Part shown: positions 1 through 7,051 of the stretch, in pieces
How the letters are laid out: every line of letters starts with the position of its first letter
Position numbering within the stretch: the stretch's first letter is position 1
DNA from: an uncultured Bacilli bacterium
Lineage (GTDB): Bacteria > Bacillota_I > Bacilli_A > RF39 > UBA660
Assembly: GCA_944363715.1 (NCBI GenBank)
Contig: CALVUX010000010.1
Location: 1-61,463, forward strand
Direction: 5' to 3'
Length of the DNA stretch: 61,463 nucleotides
The notes under the pieces: model-generated
The model's database searches: none
The model's input: only the letters and a program-made list of their open reading frames with translations
What the model was told of the DNA's origin: nothing
Made by a program: the position numbers and the translations under genes

Positions 1-91
1 AAAAAATCACAGGTTTACCACATAATACCCTCCATTCGTTGATATACTTAGATTATATTCTCACGTACTGGTCACCATAGAAAAATCCCAA
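1..91. other. 3' part of an unidentified upstream transcript or intergenic DNA
   Basis: There is no convincing ORF or ribosome-binding site here. Because an intrinsic terminator follows directly at 92-127 on the + strand, this is probably the 3' end of a transcript that starts before the window. I considered SRP RNA, tmRNA, 6S and RNase P tails and could not match any of them by eye. Confidence 0.3.
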
Positions 92-127
92 GTTCCCTGT
101 GAAAGGGAGCTTTTCCTTTTATTTTTT
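92..127 (+). terminator. intrinsic terminator
   Basis: A 7-bp stem (92-98 with 104-110, one G:T pair) and a 5-nt loop are followed by a long pyrimidine/T tract. It ends whatever enters from the left and lies just before the tRNA-Ser promoter. Confidence 0.7.
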
Positions 128-128
128 C

Positions 129-157
129 TTGACATTTATATTTCTTTAGGGTAATAT
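129..157 (+). promoter_or_regulatory. sigma-A promoter of tRNA-Ser
   Basis: TTGACA at 129-134, a 17-bp spacer and TAATAT at 152-157. This is close to consensus and about 44 bp upstream of the tRNA, as expected for a stable RNA gene. Confidence 0.85.
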
Positions 158-200
158 TATAAGTGTCTTATGACAAATATATTATTATTTAATGCGTTTT

Positions 201-291
201 GGAGTAGTACTCAAGAGGCTGAAGAGGCGCCCCTGCTAAGGGTGTAGGTCGGGCAACTGGCGCGAGAGTTCAAATCTCTCCTACTCCGCCA
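201..291 (+). tRNA. tRNA-Ser (GCT)
   Basis: Acceptor arms GGAGTAG and CTACTCC pair fully, followed by G and an encoded CCA. The anticodon stem 228-232/240-244 holds the loop CTGCTAA, anticodon GCT at 235-237, which reads AGC/AGT. A long variable arm makes it class II, as serine tRNAs are. It has its own promoter (129-157) and terminator (303-336). Confidence 0.97.
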
Positions 292-302
292 TTATAAAAA
301 TT

Positions 303-336
303 AAAACTTACTAGTGTTAAACTGGTAAGTTTTTTC
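303..336 (+). terminator. terminator of tRNA-Ser
   Basis: A 13-bp stem (303-315 with 321-333), GTTAA loop and T run. The hairpin overlaps the last codons of the convergent gene that ends at 317, so the same DNA serves both ends. Confidence 0.85.
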
Positions 337-1036
337 TTATTCTTGCAATATCATCTTCTAGGTTATACCATTTAATTTGCACTATAAACTTATCAATGTC
401 ATTATTACGTCCTTTAGATGCAAAAATTAGCCTAGAAAAATGAATTGTTGATGATGGTTCCTTCTTCAAAGAAAGTAGCAGTTTAATTATCTCATCTTTA
501 GTAATATAAGTAAAATTATCAACTGTTCCGTGTATCAAGATATCTGTACTTCCTATTACAAAACGATTAATTAATTTGATAAGTAAATCCTCATGTTTTA
601 TAAAATACTTATTAACTTTTCTAATTTTTCTTTTAAGTTTTAACTTATAATCAGGAAAAGTTAAAGTTCTTTTACCAGTTCCATTACGAGTACCATCAGC
701 AAAGAAATAATCTAGTATTATTTCTATAATCTTAGTGGGAACTTTTTCTTGTTCTAAAAACTTAGTAAAATTATAGATATACTCATTATGAACAGTATTG
801 CATTTACCCATTTTAATACTAATAGATTTCTTTACTTTGCCTACTTTAATCCAGATATCTTCTTTAGTTCTCTCAAAATTAACATAGGCAGTTATTTTCA
901 TATCATTGTTAATATACGGAAAGTTGGCAAGCAAGAATTTTCTAAACATAAGATTTACTTCTCCTACTTTTTTACCGTTAAGGTAGTTGAAGAAGTCCCA
1001 TTCGTTGTCAAAACCGTAGTTTCTTTTTACTGTCAT
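317..1036 (-). CDS. hypothetical protein, possible restriction-like nuclease
   Basis: I do not recognise the family. The 239-residue protein is basic and lysine-rich with no membrane segment or signal peptide. Around residues 58-80 it reads DIWIKVGK then SISIKMG and NTVHNE; a D-x(n)-x-I-K pattern of that kind occurs in PD-(D/E)XK nucleases, but the match is loose and is only inference. The start is awkward: a perfect AGGAGG sits only 2 nt before ATG at 1036, with a GTG codon overlapping it at 1039. It is monocistronic, convergent with tRNA-Ser and followed on its right by the ATPase terminator. Confidence 0.6.
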   Translation of the reverse strand: MTVKRNYGFDNEWDFFNYLNGKKVGEVNLMFRKFLLANFPYINNDMKITAYVNFERTKEDIWIKVGKVKKSISIKMGKCNTVHNEYIYNFTKFLEQEKVPTKIIEIILDYFFADGTRNGTGKRTLTFPDYKLKLKRKIRKVNKYFIKHEDLLIKLINRFVIGSTDILIHGTVDNFTYITKDEIIKLLLSLKKEPSSTIHFSRLIFASKGRNNDIDKFIVQIKWYNLEDDIARIRKNLPV

Positions 1037-1065
1037 CACCTCCTATAATAATAATTAACGATAAA

Positions 1066-1098
1066 TAAAAAAATGCTCCAAAAATTTTCGAAGCATTT
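1066..1098 (-). terminator. terminator of the P-type ATPase gene
   Basis: AAATGCT (1071-1077) pairs with AGCATTT (1092-1098). Read on the - strand, the stem is followed by a run of T residues. It overlaps the ATPase stop codon. Confidence 0.75.
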
Positions 1099-3430
1099 AT
1101 ATTTTTAACTTTTTAACAATTTTATCTACTAATATTTCAAATAGTTTATATAGTTCGTGAGATGCAAACATTAGAATAAAGGTTATAAATATCATTAGGT
1201 AATCAAAATGAGTAATTGAGAAGAGTGTTGTTAAGTTCATAATACAGTAGATGAATAAATAGAACATTAAAGCAAAGAGAATTAGGCGAACTCTATTAAA
1301 TGGTTGACATACTTTATATAAAAGAATAAATGATACATAGGCTGTAATTGTTAAAGATAGTGTTGATACTTTGGCATAAGTTAGTCCTATAGCACTACCA
1401 AATAAAGTAATAATAACAATATTTATAACAATAACAAAGGCAGGTGGTGCTGATTTTTTCAAGACATTAATTAGGAAGTTACCTTCTACTCTATCTTTAT
1501 TAGGCTCCAAAGCTAGTATAAATGAAGGTATTCCTATAGTTACAACACTTGATAAAGTTAACTGAACCGGGATAAATGGATATGATTCTTCTAAGAATAG
1601 GAAGATAAATGCAAGTAGTCCGGCATATATTGTTTTAACTAAGAAAAGGGATGCTGATCTTTGTAAGTTATTAATACTTCTTCTTCCTTCTAAAACAACA
1701 CTAGGCATAGAATCAAAGTTAGAGTCTAATAAGACAAGTTGTGAGACACTTCTTGCAGCATCTGTACCACTAGCCATAGCGATAGAACAATCTGCTTCCT
1801 TTAAAGCAAGACAGTCATTAACACCATCACCCGTCATTGCAACGGTATTACCAGCATCTTTTAAGGCTTTTATTAAGATATGTTTTTCTTCTGGTTTAAC
1901 TCTACCAAAAACATCATATTTTAAGGCTGAGTCTTTAATCTCTTCTTCGCTGTTTAAAGTAGACAAATCTATCGCTTTTAAGTTATCCCCTACTTTAGCA
2001 CGTTTAGCGATATTTAAAACGGTATTTTTATTATCACCTGAGATAATCTTAACTTTAACTCCTTGGTCTTTAAAGTACTTAATCGTAGACTCTGCTTCTT
2101 TTCTAATCTTATCTTGAAGTAGGACAAAACCTAGTAATTTTTGTTTTTCATTTTTCTTATTATAATTACTATACTCTACCACTGCCACTACTCTAGCATC
2201 ACTAGTTAGATTATCTACTTCATCTTTATATTTCTTATAATCTTTTAATAAAAACTCAGGGGCCCCTATAAAAATTGCTTTTCCATCTTTCATTATAAGT
2301 CCAGAGCATTTAGTAGTAGAATTAAATGGTACAATTTTCTCATAATCTAAAGTATTCTTATTATAAAAAGCAGTCTTTAAAGCTTTGGCAGTAGGATTAT
2401 CATCATCTATAATATGAACTATAGTTCCAAGCAAATCTTTTAACTCTACTTTAGACATTTCTTTATCTATAACATCTTTTACTTCCATAACACCTTCTGT
2501 AATTGTTCCTGTCTTATCAAGGCAAATAATATTAACTCTTGCAAGTGTTTCAATGCAGTATAAATCTTGAACAAGAACTTTTTTCTTTGATAGTCTTATA
2601 ACACTAACGGCAAAGACTGTACTTGTTAGTAATACTAAACCTTCTGGTATCATACCGATAAGAGCAGCGACAGTATTAACAACAGCATTTTCAAAGGTAT
2701 TGTCAGGAAGAAACATTTGTCTTGCGAATAAAAGTATTCCTAAAGGTACGATGACAAAAGAGATTGTCTTAACTATTTTATTTAAACTTCTCATAATTTC
2801 ACTAGATACTTCTTTAATATATTTAGTATCACTACTTATTTTAGCAGTATAGTTATCATAACCAATATGCTCTACCTTACAAGTACATGTGCCACTTACA
2901 ATAAAACTACCTGATAAAAGCATATCTCCCTCTTTTTTCAAAACATTTTCTTCTTCTCCTGTAATAAATGATTCATCTACTAGGACTTCTCCTTCTTTAA
3001 TGATAGAGTCTACTACTATTTGATTACCACTAGTAAATTTAACAATATCATCAAGTACTACTTCATCAAGAGATACTTCTTCTATTTTTGAATCTCTTAT
3101 TACTTTAATCTTATGCTCTGATATTACGCTTAACTTATCTATTGTATATTTAGATCTTAACTCTTGAATTGTACTAATTAAAGTATTTAGGACGATTATA
3201 ATTATAAAGGTTAAATTTTTAAAAGAACCTACTGATATTATAGCGATAGCTAGGACAATATTAATGATATTAAATAGAGTAAAGACATTTTCTTTTACAA
3301 TTTCTTTAACACTTTTAGTTTTTACATCAGTATTAAAATTAACTAAATTATTAGTAAATCTCTCCTCTACTTGTTTACTAGTTAGCCCACGTCTTATATC
3401 AGGATTATATCTTTTAATTTTCTCTTTCAT
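1097..3430 (-). CDS. cation-translocating P-type ATPase (Exp7/CtpE-like)
   Basis: About 777 residues. The core of a P-type ATPase is visible: actuator-domain TGEE (in DESFITGEEE), membrane PEGL, phosphorylation motif DKTGT, and hinge motif TGDGVND followed by CLALKEADCSIAMASGTDAA. No heavy-metal-binding N-terminal domain and no CPC motif are present, so this is not a copper/zinc pump. Length and the PEGL segment resemble the streptococcal Exp7 and mycobacterial CtpE group, likely moving Ca2+ or another light cation; the ion is inference. I start at 3430 because GAAGGTG lies 7 nt upstream; the longer frame to 3463 has no ribosome-binding site. Confidence 0.9.
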   Translation of the reverse strand: MKEKIKRYNPDIRRGLTSKQVEERFTNNLVNFNTDVKTKSVKEIVKENVFTLFNIINIVLAIAIISVGSFKNLTFIIIIVLNTLISTIQELRSKYTIDKLSVISEHKIKVIRDSKIEEVSLDEVVLDDIVKFTSGNQIVVDSIIKEGEVLVDESFITGEEENVLKKEGDMLLSGSFIVSGTCTCKVEHIGYDNYTAKISSDTKYIKEVSSEIMRSLNKIVKTISFVIVPLGILLFARQMFLPDNTFENAVVNTVAALIGMIPEGLVLLTSTVFAVSVIRLSKKKVLVQDLYCIETLARVNIICLDKTGTITEGVMEVKDVIDKEMSKVELKDLLGTIVHIIDDDNPTAKALKTAFYNKNTLDYEKIVPFNSTTKCSGLIMKDGKAIFIGAPEFLLKDYKKYKDEVDNLTSDARVVAVVEYSNYNKKNEKQKLLGFVLLQDKIRKEAESTIKYFKDQGVKVKIISGDNKNTVLNIAKRAKVGDNLKAIDLSTLNSEEEIKDSALKYDVFGRVKPEEKHILIKALKDAGNTVAMTGDGVNDCLALKEADCSIAMASGTDAARSVSQLVLLDSNFDSMPSVVLEGRRSINNLQRSASLFLVKTIYAGLLAFIFLFLEESYPFIPVQLTLSSVVTIGIPSFILALEPNKDRVEGNFLINVLKKSAPPAFVIVINIVIITLFGSAIGLTYAKVSTLSLTITAYVSFILLYKVCQPFNRVRLILFALMFYLFIYCIMNLTTLFSITHFDYLMIFITFILMFASHELYKLFEILVDKIVKKLKI

Positions 3431-3474
3431 AAGTACACCTTCATTTCTATTTAATAATAACATAAATTTATATA

Positions 3475-3503
3475 TTTATAAACTGTTAAACGCGTGCTAT
3501 AAT
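3475..3503 (+). promoter_or_regulatory. promoter of the 3526 gene
   Basis: TATAAT at 3498-3503 is preceded by TG one base upstream (extended -10). The -35 TTTATA at 3475-3480 is weak, which fits an extended -10 promoter. The region is shared with the divergent ATPase gene. Confidence 0.6.
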
Positions 3504-3525
3504 AAGGGCAAAGAAGGAGGAATTT

Positions 3526-4377
3526 ATGAAAACTTTTATTAATTATTTACTTACTATTACTTTATTTATTGCAGTTATTGTTACTATTACGGTATTTACT
3601 GTAGGTAGTCTAACAAGTCCAAGTTCTACAAGAGAAATACTTGATAGTATTGATTACGAGGTTGTAGTTAATGATTTTAAGGAAACTGATTATGGGCAAG
3701 AGATTTATAATTATGCAAATAGTTATGGTGTTTCTTCTGATCAGGTTGATTCTATTTTACAAACAGATGAAGCGAAAGATTATGTTAATGAAATATTACA
3801 ACAAGGAATTGATGCTTATTTAAATAATGGTAATATTGAAGTTAATGAGGAGACTAGAGAATTTATTGATAAGGCAAATGAGAAATATGAACTTAATTTG
3901 GATGATAATGAGAAAAGTGAATTAGAAAGTTATGCAAATGAAGCGATTAATAATAATTTAAGTATTGTTATTAATGGAACTAGTAGTGATGATAGTAATG
4001 GTGAAGTGTCTAGTAGTGGACAGTTTTTAGTTGATATTATTAAGCTTTGTAGGGATGATAATTTACATACTACTCTTTATATAATAATAGCAGTTATTGC
4101 AGTATTATTATTTATAAGTAGTTTTAAGAAGAAAAATTTCTTAGAATATATTGGTATTGTTTCTATAACAGTAGCGATATCCACCCTATTATTTAATGGT
4201 TTAATGGCTTTAGTAAGTGATAGAATGTCTAGTGTTGCAAACGCTACTATTATCTTAAAGCCTGTTACTGATACATTCTATATGATTACATTTATTGGTA
4301 TTATTCTTGGTATAGTTTTACTTATTGTACAGCATTTTATTAATAAACAAGTTAATAAAGAAGTTGTTCCTTTCTAA
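3526..4377 (+). CDS. membrane protein with helical extracytoplasmic domain, unknown function
   Basis: The 283 residues begin with a membrane helix or uncleaved signal anchor (about 5-28). An acidic, Asn/Asp-rich helical domain follows (about 30-170), then three hydrophobic segments (about 184-201, 207-230 and 248-268), and the protein ends in a short polar tail. The layout suggests an N-in protein with one outside domain. GGAGG lies 8 nt before the ATG. It is transcribed alone between an extended -10 promoter and the terminator at 4399. Its divergent neighbour is the P-type ATPase; no functional link can be shown. Confidence 0.75.
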   Translation: MKTFINYLLTITLFIAVIVTITVFTVGSLTSPSSTREILDSIDYEVVVNDFKETDYGQEIYNYANSYGVSSDQVDSILQTDEAKDYVNEILQQGIDAYLNNGNIEVNEETREFIDKANEKYELNLDDNEKSELESYANEAINNNLSIVINGTSSDDSNGEVSSSGQFLVDIIKLCRDDNLHTTLYIIIAVIAVLLFISSFKKKNFLEYIGIVSITVAISTLLFNGLMALVSDRMSSVANATIILKPVTDTFYMITFIGIILGIVLLIVQHFINKQVNKEVVPF

Positions 4378-4398
4378 AAAACAAATACAAGTTAGATT

Positions 4399-4423
4399 AA
4401 ATTAGATTTTAATCTAATTTTTT
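4399..4423 (+). terminator. terminator of the 3526 gene
   Basis: A perfect 9-bp stem AAATTAGAT/ATCTAATTT with a 4-nt loop, then T residues. Confidence 0.85.
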
Positions 4424-4446
4424 GTTATACTTAAAGTGGTGATGAT

Positions 4447-5178
4447 ATGAAAGTAAATATTGTAGGAAGTGGTTCTATTGGTTCATCTTTTATGAGTGCT
4501 TCTGCTATTATTGATGACCATATTTTGGTAGATGCTCCTAATGGAATTATTAAATACTTAAAGCATTTAGATTATAATATTTTAAAAATAGATACTATAA
4601 TCATTACTCATTTACATGGAGACCATTTTTTTGATTTGCCCTTTTTGATATTGGATAAATATTTTAATCATGATAAAACTTTAATAAAGGTTATTTGTCC
4701 ATATGGCACTACTAAGAAAATACAGAAATTATTTCGTTTAGGTTTTCCTGATGATTTTAGAAAAGTTATGAATAATATTAATATAGAGTTTATTGAACAT
4801 AAAGGCAGAAATAACACAGTATTAGATGATAATATCCATATTCAGTCTATAAATGTTAAGCATGGTACTATGAATCCTTGTTTTGGTTATATTATTAATA
4901 TTGATGGCAAAAGTGTGGGTTTTTCTGGAGATTCTAGTTATTGTAATGCTATTGATAAAATTGTAGAGGTATCTGATATTTCTATTTTAGATATGAGTTT
5001 AAAAGAAAATGGTGATAAATCTCATATGGGATTTTTGGATGTAAAAGAAATATGTAAAAAGTATCCAAATAAAAAAATAATCGCTACTCATATGCGTAAT
5101 AGTACTAGAGAAGTCGCTTTAGATAATCCTATTAAGAATTTAATAATACCAACAGAGAACTTTGAAATAAAATTATAG
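4447..5178 (+). CDS. MBL-fold metallohydrolase, RNase Z-like
   Basis: The 243-residue protein carries the metallo-beta-lactamase signature THLHGDH (His55, His57, Asp59, His60). Later metal ligands are visible as GHG-like KHGTMNP near residue 139, SGDSS (about 160) and THMRN near the C-terminus. N-terminal GSGSIGSS and the ligand spacing place it with the RNase Z / phosphodiesterase branch, but it is shorter than true tRNase Z (about 305 aa), so I do not call it rnz. Single gene with a TATACT -10 at 4426-4431 and GGTGAT before the ATG. Confidence 0.85.
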   Translation: MKVNIVGSGSIGSSFMSASAIIDDHILVDAPNGIIKYLKHLDYNILKIDTIIITHLHGDHFFDLPFLILDKYFNHDKTLIKVICPYGTTKKIQKLFRLGFPDDFRKVMNNINIEFIEHKGRNNTVLDDNIHIQSINVKHGTMNPCFGYIINIDGKSVGFSGDSSYCNAIDKIVEVSDISILDMSLKENGDKSHMGFLDVKEICKKYPNKKIIATHMRNSTREVALDNPIKNLIIPTENFEIKL

Positions 5179-5237
5179 TGTTATAGCGATTTTTTGACAT
5201 TTTGTAACAAAAAATACTTTCTTTTTTAGAATTTCTA

Positions 5238-5246
5238 TGCTATATT
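5238..5246 (+). promoter_or_regulatory. extended -10 promoter of tRNA-Lys
   Basis: TGCTATATT at 5238-5246, about 20 bp before the tRNA. A consensus TTGACA at 5194-5199 lies too far upstream to be its -35 element and may belong to another start. Confidence 0.5.
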
Positions 5247-5265
5247 ATATGAGTAATCAGTTTAT

Positions 5266-5341
5266 GGGCTGTTAGCTCAGTTGGTAGAGCAACTGACTCT
5301 TAATCAGTGGGTCTAGGGTTCGAATCCCTAACAGCCCACCA
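5266..5341 (+). tRNA. tRNA-Lys (CTT)
   Basis: Acceptor GGGCTGT/ACAGCCC, discriminator A and encoded CCA. The anticodon loop is CTCTTAA within stem ACTGA/TCAGT, giving anticodon CTT, which reads AAG. Reading CTT rather than TTT means a separate TTT gene must exist elsewhere for AAA. Confidence 0.97.
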
Positions 5342-5355
5342 CTATATAGAGATTC

Positions 5356-5383
5356 AACTAGGTCTTTTGGCTTAGTTTTTTTA
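5356..5383 (+). terminator. terminator of tRNA-Lys
   Basis: A 7-bp stem AACTAGG/CTTAGTT with one G:T pair and an 8-nt loop, then seven T residues. Confidence 0.75.
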
Positions 5384-5384
5384 T

Positions 5385-5498
5385 TTATATTTTTAAAGGA
5401 TAATCTATAATATTTCTATATAATGCTATATTTTTTATATCTGCTAAATCCATTTTTATCATCTCATCTTCTTCGAATAAAATGAAGTTACTAATCAT
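5385..5498 (-). CDS. small ORF, 37 aa, translationally coupled to the DUF4186 gene
   Basis: ATG at 5496-5498 overlaps the TGA of the upstream DUF4186 gene in an ATGA arrangement, and AAAGGGG lies 4-5 nt before it, inside that gene. The peptide starts MISNFILFEEDEMIK and is acidic in the middle with an amphipathic second half; no known family. It ends exactly at the foot of the convergent tRNA-Lys terminator. The overlap and ribosome-binding site support translation, but length alone does not, so it remains a candidate. Confidence 0.5.
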   Translation of the reverse strand: MISNFILFEEDEMIKMDLADIKNIALYRNIIDYPLKI

Positions 5499-5857
5499 CC
5501 CCTTTTATTATATTTATTTGTTATCCACGTCATAATTACTTTTACTATAAAGTCTACTTCCACATCAGTTAATTCTCTGTTTTTAGGAATACCATACCAT
5601 TTATTTAGACAACCTCTACAACAAGTTGCAGTTGCGTGTTCTGCTATAAAAACAGGATGTCCTCTCATAGGTGTTTGTTTTCCGTCATTGGGAATAATGT
5701 TTGGTCTTAACCTTTTGTTTATAAAGTCATAAGCGTGATCTTTAATTTTATCTAATCCTTTTTTATCAATATATTCTATATCTTTTTCTTTAAGATGAAA
5801 ACTACTTCTAAACTTTGATTTAGATAATCTATATAATAAATAATTTATGTCTTGCAT
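5495..5857 (-). CDS. DUF4186 family protein
   Basis: The 120 residues contain the family's signature blocks: KFRSSFHL near residue 15, RGHPVFIAEHATATCCRGCL in the middle with the CCRGCL cysteines, and a W-x-G-I segment after it. The Cys/His content suggests metal binding, but the biochemical role of DUF4186 is not known. AGAAGGTG lies before the ATG. It is divergent from the DNA glycosylase gene at 5918 and overlaps the 37-aa ORF downstream. Confidence 0.9.
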   Translation of the reverse strand: MQDINYLLYRLSKSKFRSSFHLKEKDIEYIDKKGLDKIKDHAYDFINKRLRPNIIPNDGKQTPMRGHPVFIAEHATATCCRGCLNKWYGIPKNRELTDVEVDFIVKVIMTWITNKYNKRG

Positions 5858-5917
5858 TAAAACACCTTCTTTACAAAAACAAATTCTATAATTATACTAA
5901 CACAAGAGGTGGTATTT

Positions 5918-6409
5918 TTGAAAGTAGTTCATCCATTAAAACCAATTTATAATAGTGAGTCTAAAGTTTTAATATTAGGAAGTTTCCCTTCTATTAAATC
6001 AAGAGAAAATAGTTTTTATTATGCTCATCCTAAGAATAGATTTTGGTCTACTTTAGAAAAGATCTTTAATGAGGATATTGGAAGTTCTAATCAAGATAGG
6101 GAAAAGTTTCTCTTAGCTCATAAAATTGCTCTTTTTGATGTCGTATATAGTTGTAATATAACAGCATCAAGTGATAGTAGTATTAAAGATGTTATACCTA
6201 ATGATATTAAGAAAATTGTTGATGAAAGTAAGATTGAAGCAATATTTACAACTGGTACTAAGGCATATAGTTTATATAATAAATATCTTCTTAAAGATGT
6301 AGGGATAGAAGCGATTAAACTTCCATCTCCATCCCCTGCTAATTGTAAAAGAGGGATAGAAGAAGTACTAGTTAATAGTTATAGCAAAATAAAAGAATAC
6401 TTGGACTAA
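5918..6409 (+). CDS. DNA-deoxyinosine glycosylase (UDG superfamily, HDG type)
   Basis: Excises hypoxanthine or uracil-type damaged bases from DNA to start base-excision repair. Motif 1 is LGSFPS (active-site loop), then HPKNRFW, and the C-terminal LPSPSPAN motif replaces the HPSP loop of other UDGs; this combination is typical of the hypoxanthine-DNA glycosylase family. About 163 aa, normal length. I choose TTG at 5918: AGAGGTGG (5905-5912) is 6-8 nt before it, while GTG at 5909 lies inside that ribosome-binding site. -10 TATAAT at 5887-5892. Confidence 0.9.
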   Translation: MKVVHPLKPIYNSESKVLILGSFPSIKSRENSFYYAHPKNRFWSTLEKIFNEDIGSSNQDREKFLLAHKIALFDVVYSCNITASSDSSIKDVIPNDIKKIVDESKIEAIFTTGTKAYSLYNKYLLKDVGIEAIKLPSPSPANCKRGIEEVLVNSYSKIKEYLD

Positions 6410-6427
6410 TTTATCCAAGTATTTTTA
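6396..6427. terminator. bidirectional terminator
   Basis: A perfect 10-bp stem AATACTTGGA/TCCAAGTATT with T runs on both sides, shared by the convergent glycosylase and HMA genes. Confidence 0.9.
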
Positions 6428-6643
6428 TTTAACGATATCTTCACTATTTACAGGAAAATCTAAATTATTAAGTAAATCTTTAACTTCATTACTTACTTTT
6501 TCATTTTTTAACTCTACAATAACTTCACCTTTGTTATGGTCTGCTAAAACACTCTTAACTCCTTTTATCATCTTTAAAGAGTTCATTATTCTGTTCTCGC
6601 AACCAATACACTTTATATTAGAAACATTATATTTTATTTTCAT
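6425..6643 (-). CDS. heavy-metal-associated domain protein (CopZ-like)
   Basis: A 72-residue stand-alone HMA domain with metal-binding Cys12 and Cys15 in NIKCIGC; the usual Met two residues before the first Cys is Ile/Lys here. Predicted beta-alpha-beta-beta-alpha-beta fold. Such proteins carry Cu(I) or other soft metals to P-type ATPases or regulators, but no CPC-type ATPase or CopY/CsoR regulator is in this window, so the partner is unknown. GGGAGAG precedes the ATG. Confidence 0.85.
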   Translation of the reverse strand: MKIKYNVSNIKCIGCENRIMNSLKMIKGVKSVLADHNKGEVIVELKNEKVSNEVKDLLNNLDFPVNSEDIVK

Positions 6644-6707
6644 TATTAATCTCTCCCTTCTTTATAATTACAAACAAAATTTCTATCAAAAAATGTATCT
6701 TGTTCGA

Positions 6708-6736
6708 TTGTTTTATTTTAATATATATGTTACATT
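6708..6736 (+). promoter_or_regulatory. candidate promoter of the 30-aa peptide locus
   Basis: TTGTTT at 6708-6713, a 17-bp spacer and TACATT at 6731-6736. A start near 6743 would put the 5' repeat arm (6758-6771) inside the leader. The better-looking TATAAT at 6791-6796 would start transcription within the ribosome-binding site, so it is less likely. Confidence 0.45.
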
Positions 6737-6757
6737 ATTAATGGAATATCTAGTTGT

Positions 6758-6953
6758 TTAGGTACTATCCCCCTAACTTATACTAATTTATATAATGTGA
6801 AAGGGGAATTGATAATATGAGAAAAACAGAGAAATATTTATGCAATATCATCATATTGCTTATCATTGTAATTATTATCATTCTAATAAAATTAGTACCA
6901 ACTACTTGAGTCGGTACCATCTTTTAAAATAACTTTTAAGGGATAGTACCTAA
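6758..6953. repeat. 14-bp perfect inverted repeat flanking the 30-aa ORF
   Basis: TTAGGTACTATCCC at 6758-6771 is the exact reverse complement of GGGATAGTACCTAA at 6940-6953, 168 bp apart. The right arm is also the 5' half of the terminator stem at 6940-6975. There is no target-site duplication outside the arms. Confidence 0.85.
6817..6909 (+). CDS. 30-aa hydrophobic peptide, type I toxin-like candidate
   Basis: The ORF has a charged head (MRKTEKY), one run of about 18 Ile/Leu/Val residues and a short VPTT tail, so a single membrane helix is expected. AAAGGGG at 6800-6806 sits 10 nt before the ATG. Charged head plus single helix is what type I toxins of Gram-positive bacteria look like, but the sequence matches none I know. 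RNA features support a regulated short message: a 5' CCCCT that can mask the AGGGG of the ribosome-binding site, a 14-bp long-range pairing and a strong terminator. This otherwise geneless 408-bp region holds nothing else I can support. Confidence 0.55.
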   Translation: MRKTEKYLCNIIILLIIVIIIILIKLVPTT

Positions 6954-6981
6954 CATAGGAAAACTAGGTATTCCCTTTTTT
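6940..6981 (+). terminator. terminator of the 30-aa peptide transcript
   Basis: GGGATAGTACCTA (6940-6952) pairs with TAGGTATTCCC (6965-6975) with a small bulge, followed by TTTTTT. Its left arm can instead pair with 6758-6771. Confidence 0.75.
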
Positions 6982-7051
6982 ATTTATATGTAAATTTTCT
7001 TTACGTATTCATCATATCATAAATATATCTTATTTTCAAGTTCTTATAAGC

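Noticed and set aside
788-1048. 86-codon + strand ORF
   Set aside because: Antisense to the 317-1036 gene, no ribosome-binding site, and composition like a shadow frame.
5215-5220. TACTTT as -10 for the TTGACA at 5194
   Set aside because: Spacing of 15 bp and poor match; the extended -10 at 5238 fits tRNA-Lys better.
6531-6761. 76-codon + strand ORF
   Set aside because: Antisense to the HMA gene and its leader; no ribosome-binding site.
6758-6953. Miniature insertion element bounded by 14-bp inverted repeats
   Set aside because: No target duplication, no second copy in the window, and the right arm is part of a working terminator, so an RNA function fits better.
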